From the NCBI GenBank assembly GCA_017620525.1, contig JAGAUY010000079.1, forward strand, positions 1 through 33,585: a stretch of 33,585 bases of DNA, given 5' to 3'. The notes below the pieces were generated by a model. That model had not been told where the DNA came from and searched no databases. It saw only the letters and a list, made by a program, of their open reading frames with translations. Numbering within the stretch: position 1 is the first letter of the stretch; every line of letters begins with the position of its first letter. Source of the DNA: Oscillospiraceae bacterium (GTDB lineage: Bacteria > Bacillota > Clostridia > Oscillospirales > Oscillospiraceae). Both the position numbers and the translations under genes were made by a program. This document shows, piece by piece, positions 14,932-22,739 of this stretch.

Positions 14932-15047
14932 TTTGTATTATCCGAATCCGGGCGGAGAAGAGAATCATCCAATGTGACAGAGTGTAATTTGTGAAAGATA
15001 AATTGCACTTAAAATAAAACATGAGGAATAGCGTGGATATTTCCGCT
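14932..15047. other. Spacer before the HTH gene
   Basis: AT-rich spacer of about 115 bases with no gene or clear signal; base composition drops here and stays low until about 16075. Confidence 0.4.
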
Positions 15048-15254
15048 CTATTCCTCGTCTGGGATATATTTCATTATGTCTTCAACTTCGCAGTTAAGAA
15101 TTTTACAGAATATTTCTATAGTGTGAGTACTGACGCTTTCATTTCTCTTTAAGCGGGTGATTTGCCCAGGACTTACATTGTACTGCTTGATAAGTGCGTA
15201 TTGGGAAATGCCCTTTTCTTTCATAACATTCCAGAGATTATCGTATGAAATCAC
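15048..15254 (-). CDS. Small HTH (Cro/CI type) repressor
   Basis: A 68-residue protein that is essentially only a helix-turn-helix domain: GISQYALIKQYNVSPGQITR (about 15-34) contains the two DNA-contact helices, followed by the dimerising C-terminal helices (IEIFCKILNCEVEDIMKYI). The start is GTG (15254) behind AAGGGGG. It is transcribed away from a lipoprotein gene, and two palindromes lie between them, so it probably represses that gene and perhaps itself. Its low GC compared with the surrounding genes points to recent gain. Confidence 0.85.
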   Translation of the reverse strand: MISYDNLWNVMKEKGISQYALIKQYNVSPGQITRLKRNESVSTHTIEIFCKILNCEVEDIMKYIPDEE

Positions 15255-15276
15255 AGCGTTCAGCCCCCTTCTCTAC

Positions 15277-15306
15277 TTGACATAATAACCGAATACGGTG
15301 TATAAT
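15277..15306 (+). promoter_or_regulatory. Promoter of the lipoprotein gene
   Basis: Perfect TTGACA (15277-15282) and TATAAT (15301-15306) with an 18-base spacer, 49 bases before the ATG. Confidence 0.8.
15288..15299. promoter_or_regulatory. Operator candidate 1 (inside the promoter spacer)
   Basis: ACCG AATA CGGT is a perfect palindrome of 4-bp arms placed between -35 and -10. Its core resembles operator candidate 2 downstream, so the same repressor may bind both. Confidence 0.5.
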
Positions 15307-15307
15307 C

Positions 15308-15331
15308 ATATTAACCAATAACGGTTAATAT
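15308..15331. promoter_or_regulatory. Operator candidate 2 (at the transcription start)
   Basis: ATATTAACC (15308-15316) and GGTTAATAT (15323-15331) form a perfect 9-bp inverted repeat with a 6-base centre, right at the predicted transcription start. A repressor here would block initiation; the divergent small HTH protein is the obvious candidate. Confidence 0.65.
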
Positions 15332-15355
15332 GAAGTCAAAGAAAGAAGGGTTTTT

Positions 15356-16057
15356 ATGCAAAAGGTAATCTCTCTTATTCTCGTACTGTTACTATGTGTT
15401 TCTTTGATGGGTTGCACCGCAGGGGACAACAGCATCGAAGCAACCAATAACGAAGAAAAAGATACTGATGCATTAGTTGGTGCTTGGTATAGTGATTTTG
15501 ATGGCATAGTAACTATTTTTACTGAAACGGGAAAAATGAAGAGTTACAGAATTGAATGTAATTATAACGATAATCCTACTATTCTAAGCTTAGAAGAAAG
15601 TTATACGTTGAAAGAAAATAATCAATTAGAAACATATAACCCAGAGGGTGATTGGTTATTTGTCTATGATTGGAAAATAGAAGGAGATACGCTTACTCTA
15701 TCGGAAACTCTCTCAAATGATGAAATTATTTTGAAAAAAGTTAATAAATCCGAACAAAATGCTGATTTGCTTATTGGACAATGGAAATTGTTAAGTATGG
15801 GGTATGTCGATTCCCCCAGCTACCAATATTGGAAATATGATATAACGTTCTATTCAGATGGTACTTTTATCAGCAAGCATAAAGATTATTACACTGAGGA
15901 AGAAAAAACAACCAACAGTAGATATACAATCATCAATGATGGCAGTACGATTCAAATGGAATTCACGACATATTCTTACTGGACGTATGAATTCTTATGC
16001 GATGATGTAATGCTTGTTACGACCGAAAACAGTCAATTGCTTTATATTGCTCAATAA
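15356..16057 (+). CDS. Predicted lipoprotein with two beta-rich domains
   Basis: A 233-residue exported lipoprotein: a hydrophobic signal (about 5-17), lipobox LMGC with Cys20, and a Ser/Asn/Glu-rich linker. Two domains follow that start alike, LVGAWYSD (about 40-47) and LIGQWKLL (about 138-145), each continuing with beta strands and a GDTLTL or GSTIQM type turn. This recalls lipocalin-like or DUF5640-like single barrels in tandem, which I cannot confirm. It is AT-rich and has a strong, operator-covered promoter opposite a small HTH repressor. Function unknown. Confidence 0.75.
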   Translation: MQKVISLILVLLLCVSLMGCTAGDNSIEATNNEEKDTDALVGAWYSDFDGIVTIFTETGKMKSYRIECNYNDNPTILSLEESYTLKENNQLETYNPEGDWLFVYDWKIEGDTLTLSETLSNDEIILKKVNKSEQNADLLIGQWKLLSMGYVDSPSYQYWKYDITFYSDGTFISKHKDYYTEEEKTTNSRYTIINDGSTIQMEFTTYSYWTYEFLCDDVMLVTTENSQLLYIAQ

Positions 16058-16140
16058 AAACAGGAAAAAGTGAAAAATTGCTTTGAGTGTACGAACTTAC
16101 GCTGAAACTCCCCGGACAGCTCTTCTGACCCCATAAGCAA

Positions 16141-16170
16141 GCCCCCGGTTCCTTGGAGCCGGGGGCATTT
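16141..16170. terminator. Terminator between convergent lipoprotein and YgjV-like genes
   Basis: GCCCCCGG (16141-16148) pairs with CCGGGGGC (16159-16166), extended by an inner TCC/GGA pair. The T tracts are short on both sides (ATTTG on plus, TTGCTT on minus), so it may serve both genes imperfectly. Confidence 0.6.
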
Positions 16171-16185
16171 GTTTGCAAACTGGGA

Positions 16186-16731
16186 TCATTCCGCTTCCTT
16201 GCGGTACTTATACAGCGCAGAGGCGGTGGAGATGGCGGCGACCAGGTCGGTAAAGAAGGCGGTGGAGCCTACGATGGCAGTATAGACCGTCCAGATCAGG
16301 GCATTTGCCAGGAGCCATTTTCGGGTGGTCTGCTCGTCCTGGGCAAATACGGAGATCATCAGCATCAGCGCGCCGATAATGGGGAGTAATTCCAGCAGAT
16401 TGGTGCGGTTCAGCTCCATCACGAAGCCGGGCGCGGTGACAATGCCGAAAAAGCCGAAACCCACATACAGGATGAAGAAGAGAATCGTTTCGGGGGTAGT
16501 TACCTTTGTTTTCTTAACATTATGGACGATGGAGACGATGGACTGCCCCACGGCCACAAGACACAAAAATGCGGCGGAGCCAAACTGCCCGATGAGGAGA
16601 AAGTTCAGCGTCAGCAATGCGTTGACGGCAATGTTCAGCGCCAGGATCTGCCACTTTTTCCGGAAGAAGGGCAGAATGATGGTGCAGACCGTAGAACACA
16701 GCCCCAAGATCTGTCCGATGATATAATTCAT
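16186..16731 (-). CDS. YgjV-family inner membrane protein
   Basis: A 181-residue integral membrane protein with about six hydrophobic segments, among them ILGLCSTVCTIILPFF (8-23), FLCLVAVGQSIVSIV and TILFFILYVGFGFFGIV. Order, length and the closing ALYKYRKEAE fit the YgjV family, whose function is unknown. The ATG at 16731 follows AAGGAG; the frame continues upstream only through the neighbouring gene. It follows the histidine phosphatase gene by 11 bp on the same strand, so they are likely co-transcribed. Confidence 0.75.
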   Translation of the reverse strand: MNYIIGQILGLCSTVCTIILPFFRKKWQILALNIAVNALLTLNFLLIGQFGSAAFLCLVAVGQSIVSIVHNVKKTKVTTPETILFFILYVGFGFFGIVTAPGFVMELNRTNLLELLPIIGALMLMISVFAQDEQTTRKWLLANALIWTVYTAIVGSTAFFTDLVAAISTASALYKYRKEAE

Positions 16732-16742
16732 GAGCGGTCTCC

Positions 16743-17471
16743 TTAATCGTGACGTTCCTGGTTGTTGGTATACATCTCGCAGAAACGGGCGGAAAAGGAA
16801 GGTTCCCGGCCGGCGGCATACAGATGGGAGATGTCGCCGAAGGCGCTCATCCGGAAAGAGGCGATGCCGGAGCGGCGCTCTTCGGTGATGAGAGTGGTGA
16901 CAGAAGTAGGGGCGGCGCACATGCCGTGCCACAGGGGCATGGGGGAGATGCCCAGAAGATGGGAAAGCAATACGCATTCCAGACCGAAATGGCAGAAAAA
17001 TACAATGGTATCTTCGTTGGGACGCGCTGCCCGGTAGATATTGCCGTCGCGGACATAGCCGTGGCGGGCGATCAGCTCGTCCAGATTATCCCAGACCCAT
17101 TTTGCCGCTTCGCCCACCTGGGCAGCCTGAAATTCCGGTGCATCCATCCAGCGGTTCCGGTCATAGAAATAGTCCCGGATGGCCCAGTCCTGGGGAAGCC
17201 AGTCCCAGGATACGGTGCTGCCCACATTGCAGGGTTTGGACACCTTCGGCGCGAACTCCCGCAGCCAGGGACAGATGACAGCTTCCCGCCCCAGCTTCTT
17301 CAGGGTGGGGGAAGCGGTATCTCTTGCCCGGCCCAGAGGGGAACAATAGAAGGCTTTGATATCCAGTTTGGTCAGACGGTCGGCAAGAAGCCCGGCTTCA
17401 ATCCAGCCGGTTTCGGTCAGAGAATCGATGGAGTAATCCGGGTCGCCGTGGCGCACGATCAGCAGTTTCAT
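16743..17471 (-). CDS. Histidine phosphatase family protein (phosphoglycerate mutase-like)
   Basis: A 242-residue cytoplasmic phosphatase. The phosphorylated His8 is in LLIVRHGDP, SPLGRARDTA (44-53) carries the second phosphate-binding Arg, and FFCHFG holds the second active-site His161. This branch includes broad phosphatases, cobalamin-pathway CobC-like enzymes and phosphoserine phosphatases. No cobalamin genes are near. The ATG at 17471 follows AAAGGAG, just downstream of a promoter. Since no SerB was seen in the serine operon of this window, a phosphoserine phosphatase role is conceivable but not supported by any specific residue I can point to. Confidence 0.82.
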   Translation of the reverse strand: MKLLIVRHGDPDYSIDSLTETGWIEAGLLADRLTKLDIKAFYCSPLGRARDTASPTLKKLGREAVICPWLREFAPKVSKPCNVGSTVSWDWLPQDWAIRDYFYDRNRWMDAPEFQAAQVGEAAKWVWDNLDELIARHGYVRDGNIYRAARPNEDTIVFFCHFGLECVLLSHLLGISPMPLWHGMCAAPTSVTTLITEERRSGIASFRMSAFGDISHLYAAGREPSFSARFCEMYTNNQERHD

Positions 17472-17502
17472 GGCGGGCTCCTTTCGTAAATGTGTTTTGA
17501 AC

Positions 17503-17531
17503 ATTATACGAAACATGGCGGAAAAAAGCAA
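17503..17531 (-). promoter_or_regulatory. Promoter of the histidine phosphatase-YgjV pair
   Basis: On the minus strand TTGCTT (17526-17531), 17-base spacer, TATAAT (17503-17508), 32 bases before the start codon. Confidence 0.7.
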
Positions 17532-17597
17532 TGGCTGCGTCAGAATGCGAAATCGCTACTTTTTTATCGATTTTTTATGAAAAAGTTCTTTTTGCCC

Positions 17598-17626
17598 TTG
17601 GCAAAGGGGGAAGTATCTGATATAAT
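17598..17626 (+). promoter_or_regulatory. Promoter of the DUF1538/P-II operon
   Basis: TTGGCA (17598-17603), 17-base spacer, perfect TATAAT (17621-17626). Divergent from the histidine phosphatase promoter. Confidence 0.75.
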
Positions 17627-17670
17627 AGTTTTGAATATGCGCATTAGCGAGAAATGGAAGGGTGAATCGA

Positions 17671-19194
17671 TTGCGAGAATTAAAAGAAAAGATTCATGAA
17701 GCGCTGCTGTCGACGCTGCCGATCACGGCGATTGTCTACATCATGTCGCTGACGCCTCTGTTCGATTTTTCCGTAACAGAGCTGATTACGTTTACTGTGG
17801 GTGCCGTGCTGCTGGTGCTTGGCATTGGACTGTTCAGTCTGGGTGCTGATCTGGCAATGACTCCCATGGGCACACAGGTGGGTGCTGGTCTGTCCCGGCA
17901 GCGCAAGCTTGGACTGCTGCTGTCGGTCTGTTTTGTGCTGGGTATGCTGATCACTGTGGCGGAGCCTGATCTGCAGGTGCTGGCAAACCAGGTCAGCGCC
18001 GTCATGAACGGCACGCTGCTGATTTACACTGTAGGTCTGGGTGTTGGTTCTTTCCTTGTGGTTTCGATTCTGAAGATCGTCTTCAAGAAGAGCCTGTCCC
18101 ACATTCTGATGCTTTTCTATATGCTGCTGTTTGCCCTGTCCCTGCTGCTGGCAGTTAACGGCAATCTGCCTCTGCTGCCTATGGCTTTTGACTCCGGCGG
18201 CGTCACCACCGGTCCCATCACCGTGCCCTTTATCATGGCGCTGGGTGTCGGTATCTCCAATATTCTGGGCGACCGCAAGAGCAAGGAAAACAGCTTCGGT
18301 CTGGTGGCCATGTGTTCTGTGGGTCCCATCATGGCTGTGCTGATTCTGGGTATTTTCTCCAGCAATGACCTGACCTATGAGGTCCCCAACTACAATGTTG
18401 ATCCTGATATTCTGGGCGCGTATATGCATGCCTTCGGCCATACTGCCAGGGAAGTTGCCATTGCTCTGGGTATGATCGTTGTGTTCTTCCTGGCCTGTCA
18501 GGTTGCATTCCTGAAGCTGCCCATGAAGCGGCTGAAGCGCATCGCCGTGGGTGTTGCCTTTACATATGCGGGTCTGGTGATTTTCCTGAGCGGTGTCAAT
18601 GTGGGCTTCATGCCCATCGGCTATAAGCTGGGTGCCTCCATCGCTGCCTGGGATGAGCGGCTCCTGATCGTATTCGGCCTGCTCACCGGCGTGCTGACGG
18701 TGCTGGCGGAACCTGCCATCCATGTGCTGAACAAGCAGGTCGAAGAGATCACCGGCGGTCTGATCAGCAAGAAGTCCATGATGACCGGTCTGTGCATTGG
18801 TGTCGGTGCGTCCATCGCGCTGAGCATGATCCGTATCGTTTATGATTTCAACCTGGTTTATTATGTAATTCCTGGTTATTTCATTTCTCTGGCGCTGAGC
18901 CTGTTTGTGCCCCCTGTGTATACTGCCATCGCCTTTGACTCCGGCGGTGTCGCCAGCGGTCCCATGACTTCCGGCTTCATTCTGCCCCTGGCGCTGGGCG
19001 CCTGCGTGACTCTGCAGGGCAGTGAGGCAGTGCTGCGCGATGGCTTCGGTGTTGTGGCAATGGTTGCCATGACTCCCCTGATCACCATTCAGCTGCTGGG
19101 CTTCCGTGCCATTGTGGCCGAGAAGATCGCCGAGCACCGGGCTATGAAGCGGTTCCTGGATGCAGATGATCAGCAGATCATCAGATTTATGTAA
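17671..19194 (+). CDS. DUF1538 integral membrane protein, transporter-like with duplicated halves
   Basis: About 507 residues with a dozen or so membrane segments. It is built from two homologous halves. Each half has an Ala-Glu-Pro motif (VAEPDLQVLANQV and LAEPAIHVLNKQV) and a Ser-Gly-Gly motif (AFDSGGVTTGPIT and AFDSGGVASGPMT), and FGLVAMCSVGP is echoed by FGVVAMVAMTP. Such a repeat with re-entrant-like Gly-rich loops is typical of secondary transporters or channels, though DUF1538 has no proven substrate to my knowledge. I favour the TTG at 17671, which has GGAAGG 9 bases upstream; the GTG at 17662 has the same site only 0-1 base away. Two P-II-like genes follow directly, implying control of transport by nucleotide-sensing proteins. 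Confidence 0.85.
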   Translation: MRELKEKIHEALLSTLPITAIVYIMSLTPLFDFSVTELITFTVGAVLLVLGIGLFSLGADLAMTPMGTQVGAGLSRQRKLGLLLSVCFVLGMLITVAEPDLQVLANQVSAVMNGTLLIYTVGLGVGSFLVVSILKIVFKKSLSHILMLFYMLLFALSLLLAVNGNLPLLPMAFDSGGVTTGPITVPFIMALGVGISNILGDRKSKENSFGLVAMCSVGPIMAVLILGIFSSNDLTYEVPNYNVDPDILGAYMHAFGHTAREVAIALGMIVVFFLACQVAFLKLPMKRLKRIAVGVAFTYAGLVIFLSGVNVGFMPIGYKLGASIAAWDERLLIVFGLLTGVLTVLAEPAIHVLNKQVEEITGGLISKKSMMTGLCIGVGASIALSMIRIVYDFNLVYYVIPGYFISLALSLFVPPVYTAIAFDSGGVASGPMTSGFILPLALGACVTLQGSEAVLRDGFGVVAMVAMTPLITIQLLGFRAIVAEKIAEHRAMKRFLDADDQQIIRFM

Positions 19195-19207
19195 AGGAGG
19201 ACGCGCT

Positions 19208-19582
19208 ATGGCGAAGAATGATAAACCGACAAAGCTTGCCCTGAAAAAACTCAAGCTCATTATCACCGTGGTGGACCGTCCCAAGGGTGAATTCTATATG
19301 GACGTCATCAGCGGCTTCGAGGTAAACTGCCAGATGCTGATGGCTGGTCAGGGCACTGCCAGATCGGAACTGGTGGACCTGCTGGGCCTGAATCCCGAGA
19401 AGGCAGTTATCCTCAGTGTTGCCCGGGAGGATCGGGTTCCTGAGATTATGAACACCCTGGAAGAGAAGTTTGAGACAGTCCGAAACGGCAAGGGTGTTTC
19501 CTTTGCAGTGCCGCTGAGCAGTATCATTGGTGTGAATCTGTATCAGTTTATGAGCAACAATCGTATGAAGAGAGGGGAATGA
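19208..19582 (+). CDS. P-II-like regulator 1, DUF1538-associated
   Basis: A 124-residue protein with the ferredoxin-like P-II layout: strand LKLIITVVDRPKGEFYMDVI, helix, then a central stretch and the strand VSFAVPLSSIIGV. P-II proteins bind ATP/ADP and often 2-oxoglutarate and gate transporters such as AmtB. Here the T-loop region (roughly residues 45-65, MLMAGQGTARSELVDLL) has no uridylylation Tyr in the classical setting, so control would be by ligand. The start at 19208 has AAGGAGG 7 bases upstream. It lies 13 bp after the DUF1538 gene and 3 bp before the second P-II-like gene. Family call from fold pattern and context. Confidence 0.72.
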   Translation: MAKNDKPTKLALKKLKLIITVVDRPKGEFYMDVISGFEVNCQMLMAGQGTARSELVDLLGLNPEKAVILSVAREDRVPEIMNTLEEKFETVRNGKGVSFAVPLSSIIGVNLYQFMSNNRMKRGE

Positions 19583-19585
19583 GAT

Positions 19586-19930
19586 ATGACGACGAACAAT
19601 CATGAAGTGATTCTGGCCATCGTGGACTCCGGCTATGCCGAGGACGTGATGGAGATCGCCCGTGAGCAGGGCGTTCGGGGCGGCACGATTCTGAATGCCC
19701 GCGGTGTTGCCAATCAGGAGGCTGCGGCCTTCTTCGGAATTACGTTCCATACAGAAAAGGAAATTCTGATGATGGTCGTGGACAAGGATATCCGTGACGA
19801 TGTCCTCAATGCCATCTACAAAGAGATGGGTATGTCCAAGAAGGCAAAGGGCATCGCTTTCTCCCTGCCCGTATCCGATGCGGCAGGTCTGGTGAAAGAG
19901 CCTGACCACAAGGAAGAGGAACACGAATAA
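19586..19930 (+). CDS. P-II-like regulator 2, DUF1538-associated
   Basis: A 114-residue P-II family protein. It shows the family's ILAIVDSGYAEDVMEIAREQGVR-type first strand and helix, GGTILNARG (31-39), the strand EILMMVVDKD, and KAKGIAFSLPVSD near the end. It is clearly different in sequence from the P-II-like protein just upstream, so the operon encodes two regulators rather than a tandem copy. They may form separate trimers or a mixed one at the DUF1538 protein. The C-terminal tail is acidic (HKEEEHE). A strong terminator follows 8 bp after the stop. Confidence 0.78.
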   Translation: MTTNNHEVILAIVDSGYAEDVMEIAREQGVRGGTILNARGVANQEAAAFFGITFHTEKEILMMVVDKDIRDDVLNAIYKEMGMSKKAKGIAFSLPVSDAAGLVKEPDHKEEEHE

Positions 19931-19937
19931 ATGACAG

Positions 19938-19969
19938 GGCCGCCGGCATGAATGCCGGCGGCCTTTTTG
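19938..19969 (+). terminator. Terminator of the DUF1538/P-II operon
   Basis: A 12-bp perfect GC-rich stem (19938-19949 with 19952-19963) and TTTTTG. Confidence 0.92.
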
Positions 19970-19975
19970 TACAGG

Positions 19976-20794
19976 TTATGGAACCAGTCCTTCCTGCCGG
20001 GCGTAACGCTCGCCGGCAGCGGAGCGGATGGTCCGGTGTTCTTCGGCGATGAGGTCGCCTTCTGCGTCATAAAGCCGCACCACGGCGGGGATGGAACCGT
20101 AAATATAGGAGTCCCCAGTCTCCATCAGGTGGGAGAAAACTTCCAGAGCCTGTCCTTCACTGGTGAGCGGATGCCAGATGTCGAAGTGCTGATCCCGAAT
20201 CATTTCTCCCTCCGGTTCGGCGTGAAGATCGAAGCGGAACCACCCGCCCAGTTCCCGGTCGGACTCCAGATGCCAGGTCTTTTCATAGGTGGTGATCCGG
20301 GTTTCATTGCCGTAGGTCCGGTGCACTTCCGTGTAGAAATCCAGGCCTTCTCCGAATTCCAGATCCAGCTCCGCCCGGACGGCGCCGGGATAAGAATGAA
20401 GCACGAAGACCGGCATATCGATAACCTGGGCGTCGGAGAGGTCATAACCCATATGGGGGACCGTCACGACTGTGACGGAGCCGGTCTTTTCCCGGTAGGT
20501 CAGCTTTCCCTGATCCCAGGGGCTGTCAGAAGACTGGAACATTACAATACCCGCAGCGGTTTCTGCCAGAATGAGATGGTCATATCCCGCGGCCCGGTGA
20601 TCCACACTGGTCAGGATGTAAGAAGGACCTACCATTTCCGCTTTCTCCATCCGGCGGAATTTCTGTTCATGGGTAAAGGCGGGGCATTCCAGCAGGAGAT
20701 AAATGCCGAAGAGCAGCCAGAATGTTGCCAGAAGATTGATGGCAGCCCGATATTTCCGGGGAAGACGCAGCCAGAACCGGTTTAGCTTTTTCAT
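19976..20794 (-). CDS. Membrane-anchored protein, HAAS-partner copy A
   Basis: A 272-residue protein with a basic N-terminus, one membrane segment (about 18-36, AINLLATFWLLFGIYLLLE) and an outer beta-rich domain. It is a paralogue of the protein at 21963-22739: both have FRRxEKAxxxGPS, YDHLILA and PVFV...DAVRAELE-like blocks. I do not recognise the domain. Its start overlaps the stop of the HAAS protein gene by 4 bases (ATGA), with AGGAGGTGA just upstream, so the two are made together. Probably a partner or ligand-sensing component of the HAAS/PadR switch; that role is inference from position. Confidence 0.75.
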   Translation of the reverse strand: MKKLNRFWLRLPRKYRAAINLLATFWLLFGIYLLLECPAFTHEQKFRRMEKAEMVGPSYILTSVDHRAAGYDHLILAETAAGIVMFQSSDSPWDQGKLTYREKTGSVTVVTVPHMGYDLSDAQVIDMPVFVLHSYPGAVRAELDLEFGEGLDFYTEVHRTYGNETRITTYEKTWHLESDRELGGWFRFDLHAEPEGEMIRDQHFDIWHPLTSEGQALEVFSHLMETGDSYIYGSIPAVVRLYDAEGDLIAEEHRTIRSAAGERYARQEGLVP

Positions 20795-21603
20795 GCTGTG
20801 TCACCTCCTGCCAGGTTGAGGCGCAGCACCAGATCCCGTCCGTCCCGGTCGTAGTGGAATTCGATCCATTCCGCATCTTCGGAACGGTAGTCGCTGATCC
20901 ACATATCGTGGGTATAGGTCAGCGGGCCGGTGTGGTAGCCGTTTCCGGCAATGTAGGGGGCGAAATTATGGATGCCTTCATAGTAGCAGTCATAGGCGTT
21001 TCCCAGACTGTCCACCGCCCAAAACCAACGGGGCGTGTCCGAAACCGCAGCCCAGGGCCGGGGATTGAAGACCTCCATCTGAAAGTAGAAGCTGAGATCG
21101 TTTTCAGCGCCCGGTTCGCCGGTATGCCAGATTGCCGCTTTGGTCAGGGTGATGGTATAGCCGTCAGACTGGACGGACTGCATCGGTTCTTCGTAAAAAA
21201 TTCGTTTGAAGGTGCTGCCTTCCTGTCCTGTGACGGTATCGCCGAAGGGATCCAGCCGGTCATGTGCGGCAAAGTTATGATATCGTGTCTGCAGAAGCTG
21301 CCCTGCCGCGAGAATGACGGCGGCGCAGAGAGCAGCCAGCAGCACGGCGCGGGTAACGCGAAGGAAGTAACCCCAGAAAGGACGGTGGATGGCTGCCAGC
21401 TGGGGGGCGATCTCCTCAGCACTGCCCATGGCTTCCAGGGTTTGCGATTCTGCTTCCTCCGGCCCCAGTCCCTGGGCAACGAGGGCATCATAATGGTCCT
21501 CCATGTGATCATAAAGCTCCTTCAGCACCGCCTTCTGATCCGGGGGAAATCGGATCAGAGCGATGGCATTGCGGCACCAGGTTTCAAATCTGTAGTTGGC
21601 CAT
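20791..21603 (-). CDS. HAAS-domain membrane protein, copy A
   Basis: A 270-residue protein. Residues about 10-75 form the helical HAAS domain (also called permease prefix domain 1; LYDHMEDHYDALVAQG, EAESQTLEAMGSAEEIAPQL), one membrane segment follows (about 82-104), then an outer beta-rich domain ending in WIEFHYDRDGRDLVLRLNL. HAAS domains usually pair with PadR regulators and are thought to carry signals from the membrane to them. A PadR gene lies 9 bp upstream. It is a paralogue of the protein at 22736-23560, with the segment IAPQLAAIHRPFWGYFLR identical in both. Confidence 0.8.
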   Translation of the reverse strand: MANYRFETWCRNAIALIRFPPDQKAVLKELYDHMEDHYDALVAQGLGPEEAESQTLEAMGSAEEIAPQLAAIHRPFWGYFLRVTRAVLLAALCAAVILAAGQLLQTRYHNFAAHDRLDPFGDTVTGQEGSTFKRIFYEEPMQSVQSDGYTITLTKAAIWHTGEPGAENDLSFYFQMEVFNPRPWAAVSDTPRWFWAVDSLGNAYDCYYEGIHNFAPYIAGNGYHTGPLTYTHDMWISDYRSEDAEWIEFHYDRDGRDLVLRLNLAGGDTA

Positions 21604-21612
21604 GGGTGCACC

Positions 21613-21948
21613 TCAGGCGGGAGTGAAGCTCAGCACCGCATTGACCTTTTCAGAGAATACCTTCCATTCCTGTTCCTTGTATTCCAGCTGTTCCCTGCCC
21701 TGGCTGGTCAGACGGTAGTATTTCCGCTCCCGCCCCGCAGGTGTCTGCCGGGTATAGGAGCTGACCCATTTGTTCTTCTCCAGGGTGTGCAGCAGCGGAT
21801 AGAGAGTACCTTCCCGCAGCTGGAAGGTGTCATCGGACCGTTTTGCCAGCTCCGCAACCATTTCGTAGCCGTATTTATCTCCATCCTTCAGCAGACTCAG
21901 CACCAGCATAGGGGTGCTTCCGGACAGAAGGCTTTTTTCGATTTTCAT
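21613..21948 (-). CDS. PadR-family transcriptional regulator
   Basis: A 111-residue winged-helix protein. The PadR core is clear: LLSGSTPMLVLSLLKDGDKY (7-26), YGYEMVAEL, REGTLYPLLHTLEKNKWV and RKYYRLTSQGREQLE. It has the short C-terminal dimerisation helix of subfamily-2 PadR proteins. It stands in the middle of the operon between two HAAS/partner pairs. An inverted repeat around the operon's promoter (23578-23620) is a reasonable target for self-repression. GGAGG lies 8 bases before the ATG. Confidence 0.92.
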   Translation of the reverse strand: MKIEKSLLSGSTPMLVLSLLKDGDKYGYEMVAELAKRSDDTFQLREGTLYPLLHTLEKNKWVSSYTRQTPAGRERKYYRLTSQGREQLEYKEQEWKVFSEKVNAVLSFTPA

Positions 21949-21962
21949 ATTGTTTACCTCCG

Positions 21963-22739
21963 TCAGTCAGTTTCATTTATTTCCCGGAGCGTCAGAGTTT
22001 GCTCCGTGAGCAGGTTGTCGGATTTGCCGTACAGCCGTACAGCGGCAGTGATGGATGCGCTGCTGTGGGGAAGCCAGTTATCCCGGTTGCTGAAGGTCTC
22101 TGCCAGAAGATCCAGCGCATACCCTTCAGCGCCGTGTACTGCGTTTGTATCGTATCCGGATTCATCGTACTGCCCCAGGGAGGGCAGACCTATGGAAAAG
22201 CGGAAGAAATGATCATGTTCCCGGGTGGCTTCCAGTGCGTAATGGTGGTCAAGGGGAATTTGAAGCTGTTCTCCGTTGAGATTGTGGACATAGGTGCCGG
22301 TAATGTCAATTTCCAGCTCTGCCCGGACAGCATCCGGAACATCATCCACGACAAAAACAGGCAGCTGTACTTCCCAGAAATGGCTTCCCCAGTTGAATAC
22401 GCCCTTGGGGGCGGTGATGACCGTGACATCGCCGTTTTTTTCAGTGTAGCAAAGGATGGGATGCCAGGTTTCACTGGACACATAGGTGGTGACACCGTAC
22501 TGCGAATGGGCAAGGATCAGGTGGTCATAGTCATAGTGTTCCAGATCCTCGCTGAGCAGGATGGCAGAGGGGCCTGTCAGATTTGCCTTTTCCGCCCGCC
22601 GGAACGCCTGTTCCCTGGTGACAGGCGGTGCGCCGATGGCGGTGTAGAAGATGACAGCCAGCAGGAGGATCAGCACTGCGTTGCAGATGGTCCGGATCTG
22701 CCGGGGGATGCGGTTTGTGATGTTGAAGAGCATTCTCAT
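21963..22739 (-). CDS. Membrane-anchored protein, HAAS-partner copy B
   Basis: A 258-residue paralogue of the protein at 19976-20794. A basic start (MRMLFNITNRIPRQIR), a membrane segment (about 17-35) and an outer beta-rich domain are seen, with FRRAEKANLTGPSAILL, YDYDHLILA and LPVFVVDDVPDAVRAELEI. The start at 22739 overlaps the upstream HAAS gene stop by 4 bases and has AGGAGG 9 bases ahead; the reading frame open further upstream only shadows that gene. Unknown function. Confidence 0.75.
   Translation of the reverse strand: MRMLFNITNRIPRQIRTICNAVLILLLAVIFYTAIGAPPVTREQAFRRAEKANLTGPSAILLSEDLEHYDYDHLILAHSQYGVTTYVSSETWHPILCYTEKNGDVTVITAPKGVFNWGSHFWEVQLPVFVVDDVPDAVRAELEIDITGTYVHNLNGEQLQIPLDHHYALEATREHDHFFRFSIGLPSLGQYDESGYDTNAVHGAEGYALDLLAETFSNRDNWLPHSSASITAAVRLYGKSDNLLTEQTLTLREINETD

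Noticed and set aside
17680-19284. Gln/His-rich minus-strand frame opposite the DUF1538 gene
   Set aside because: Shadow of the hydrophobic codons of a membrane protein; no start signal.
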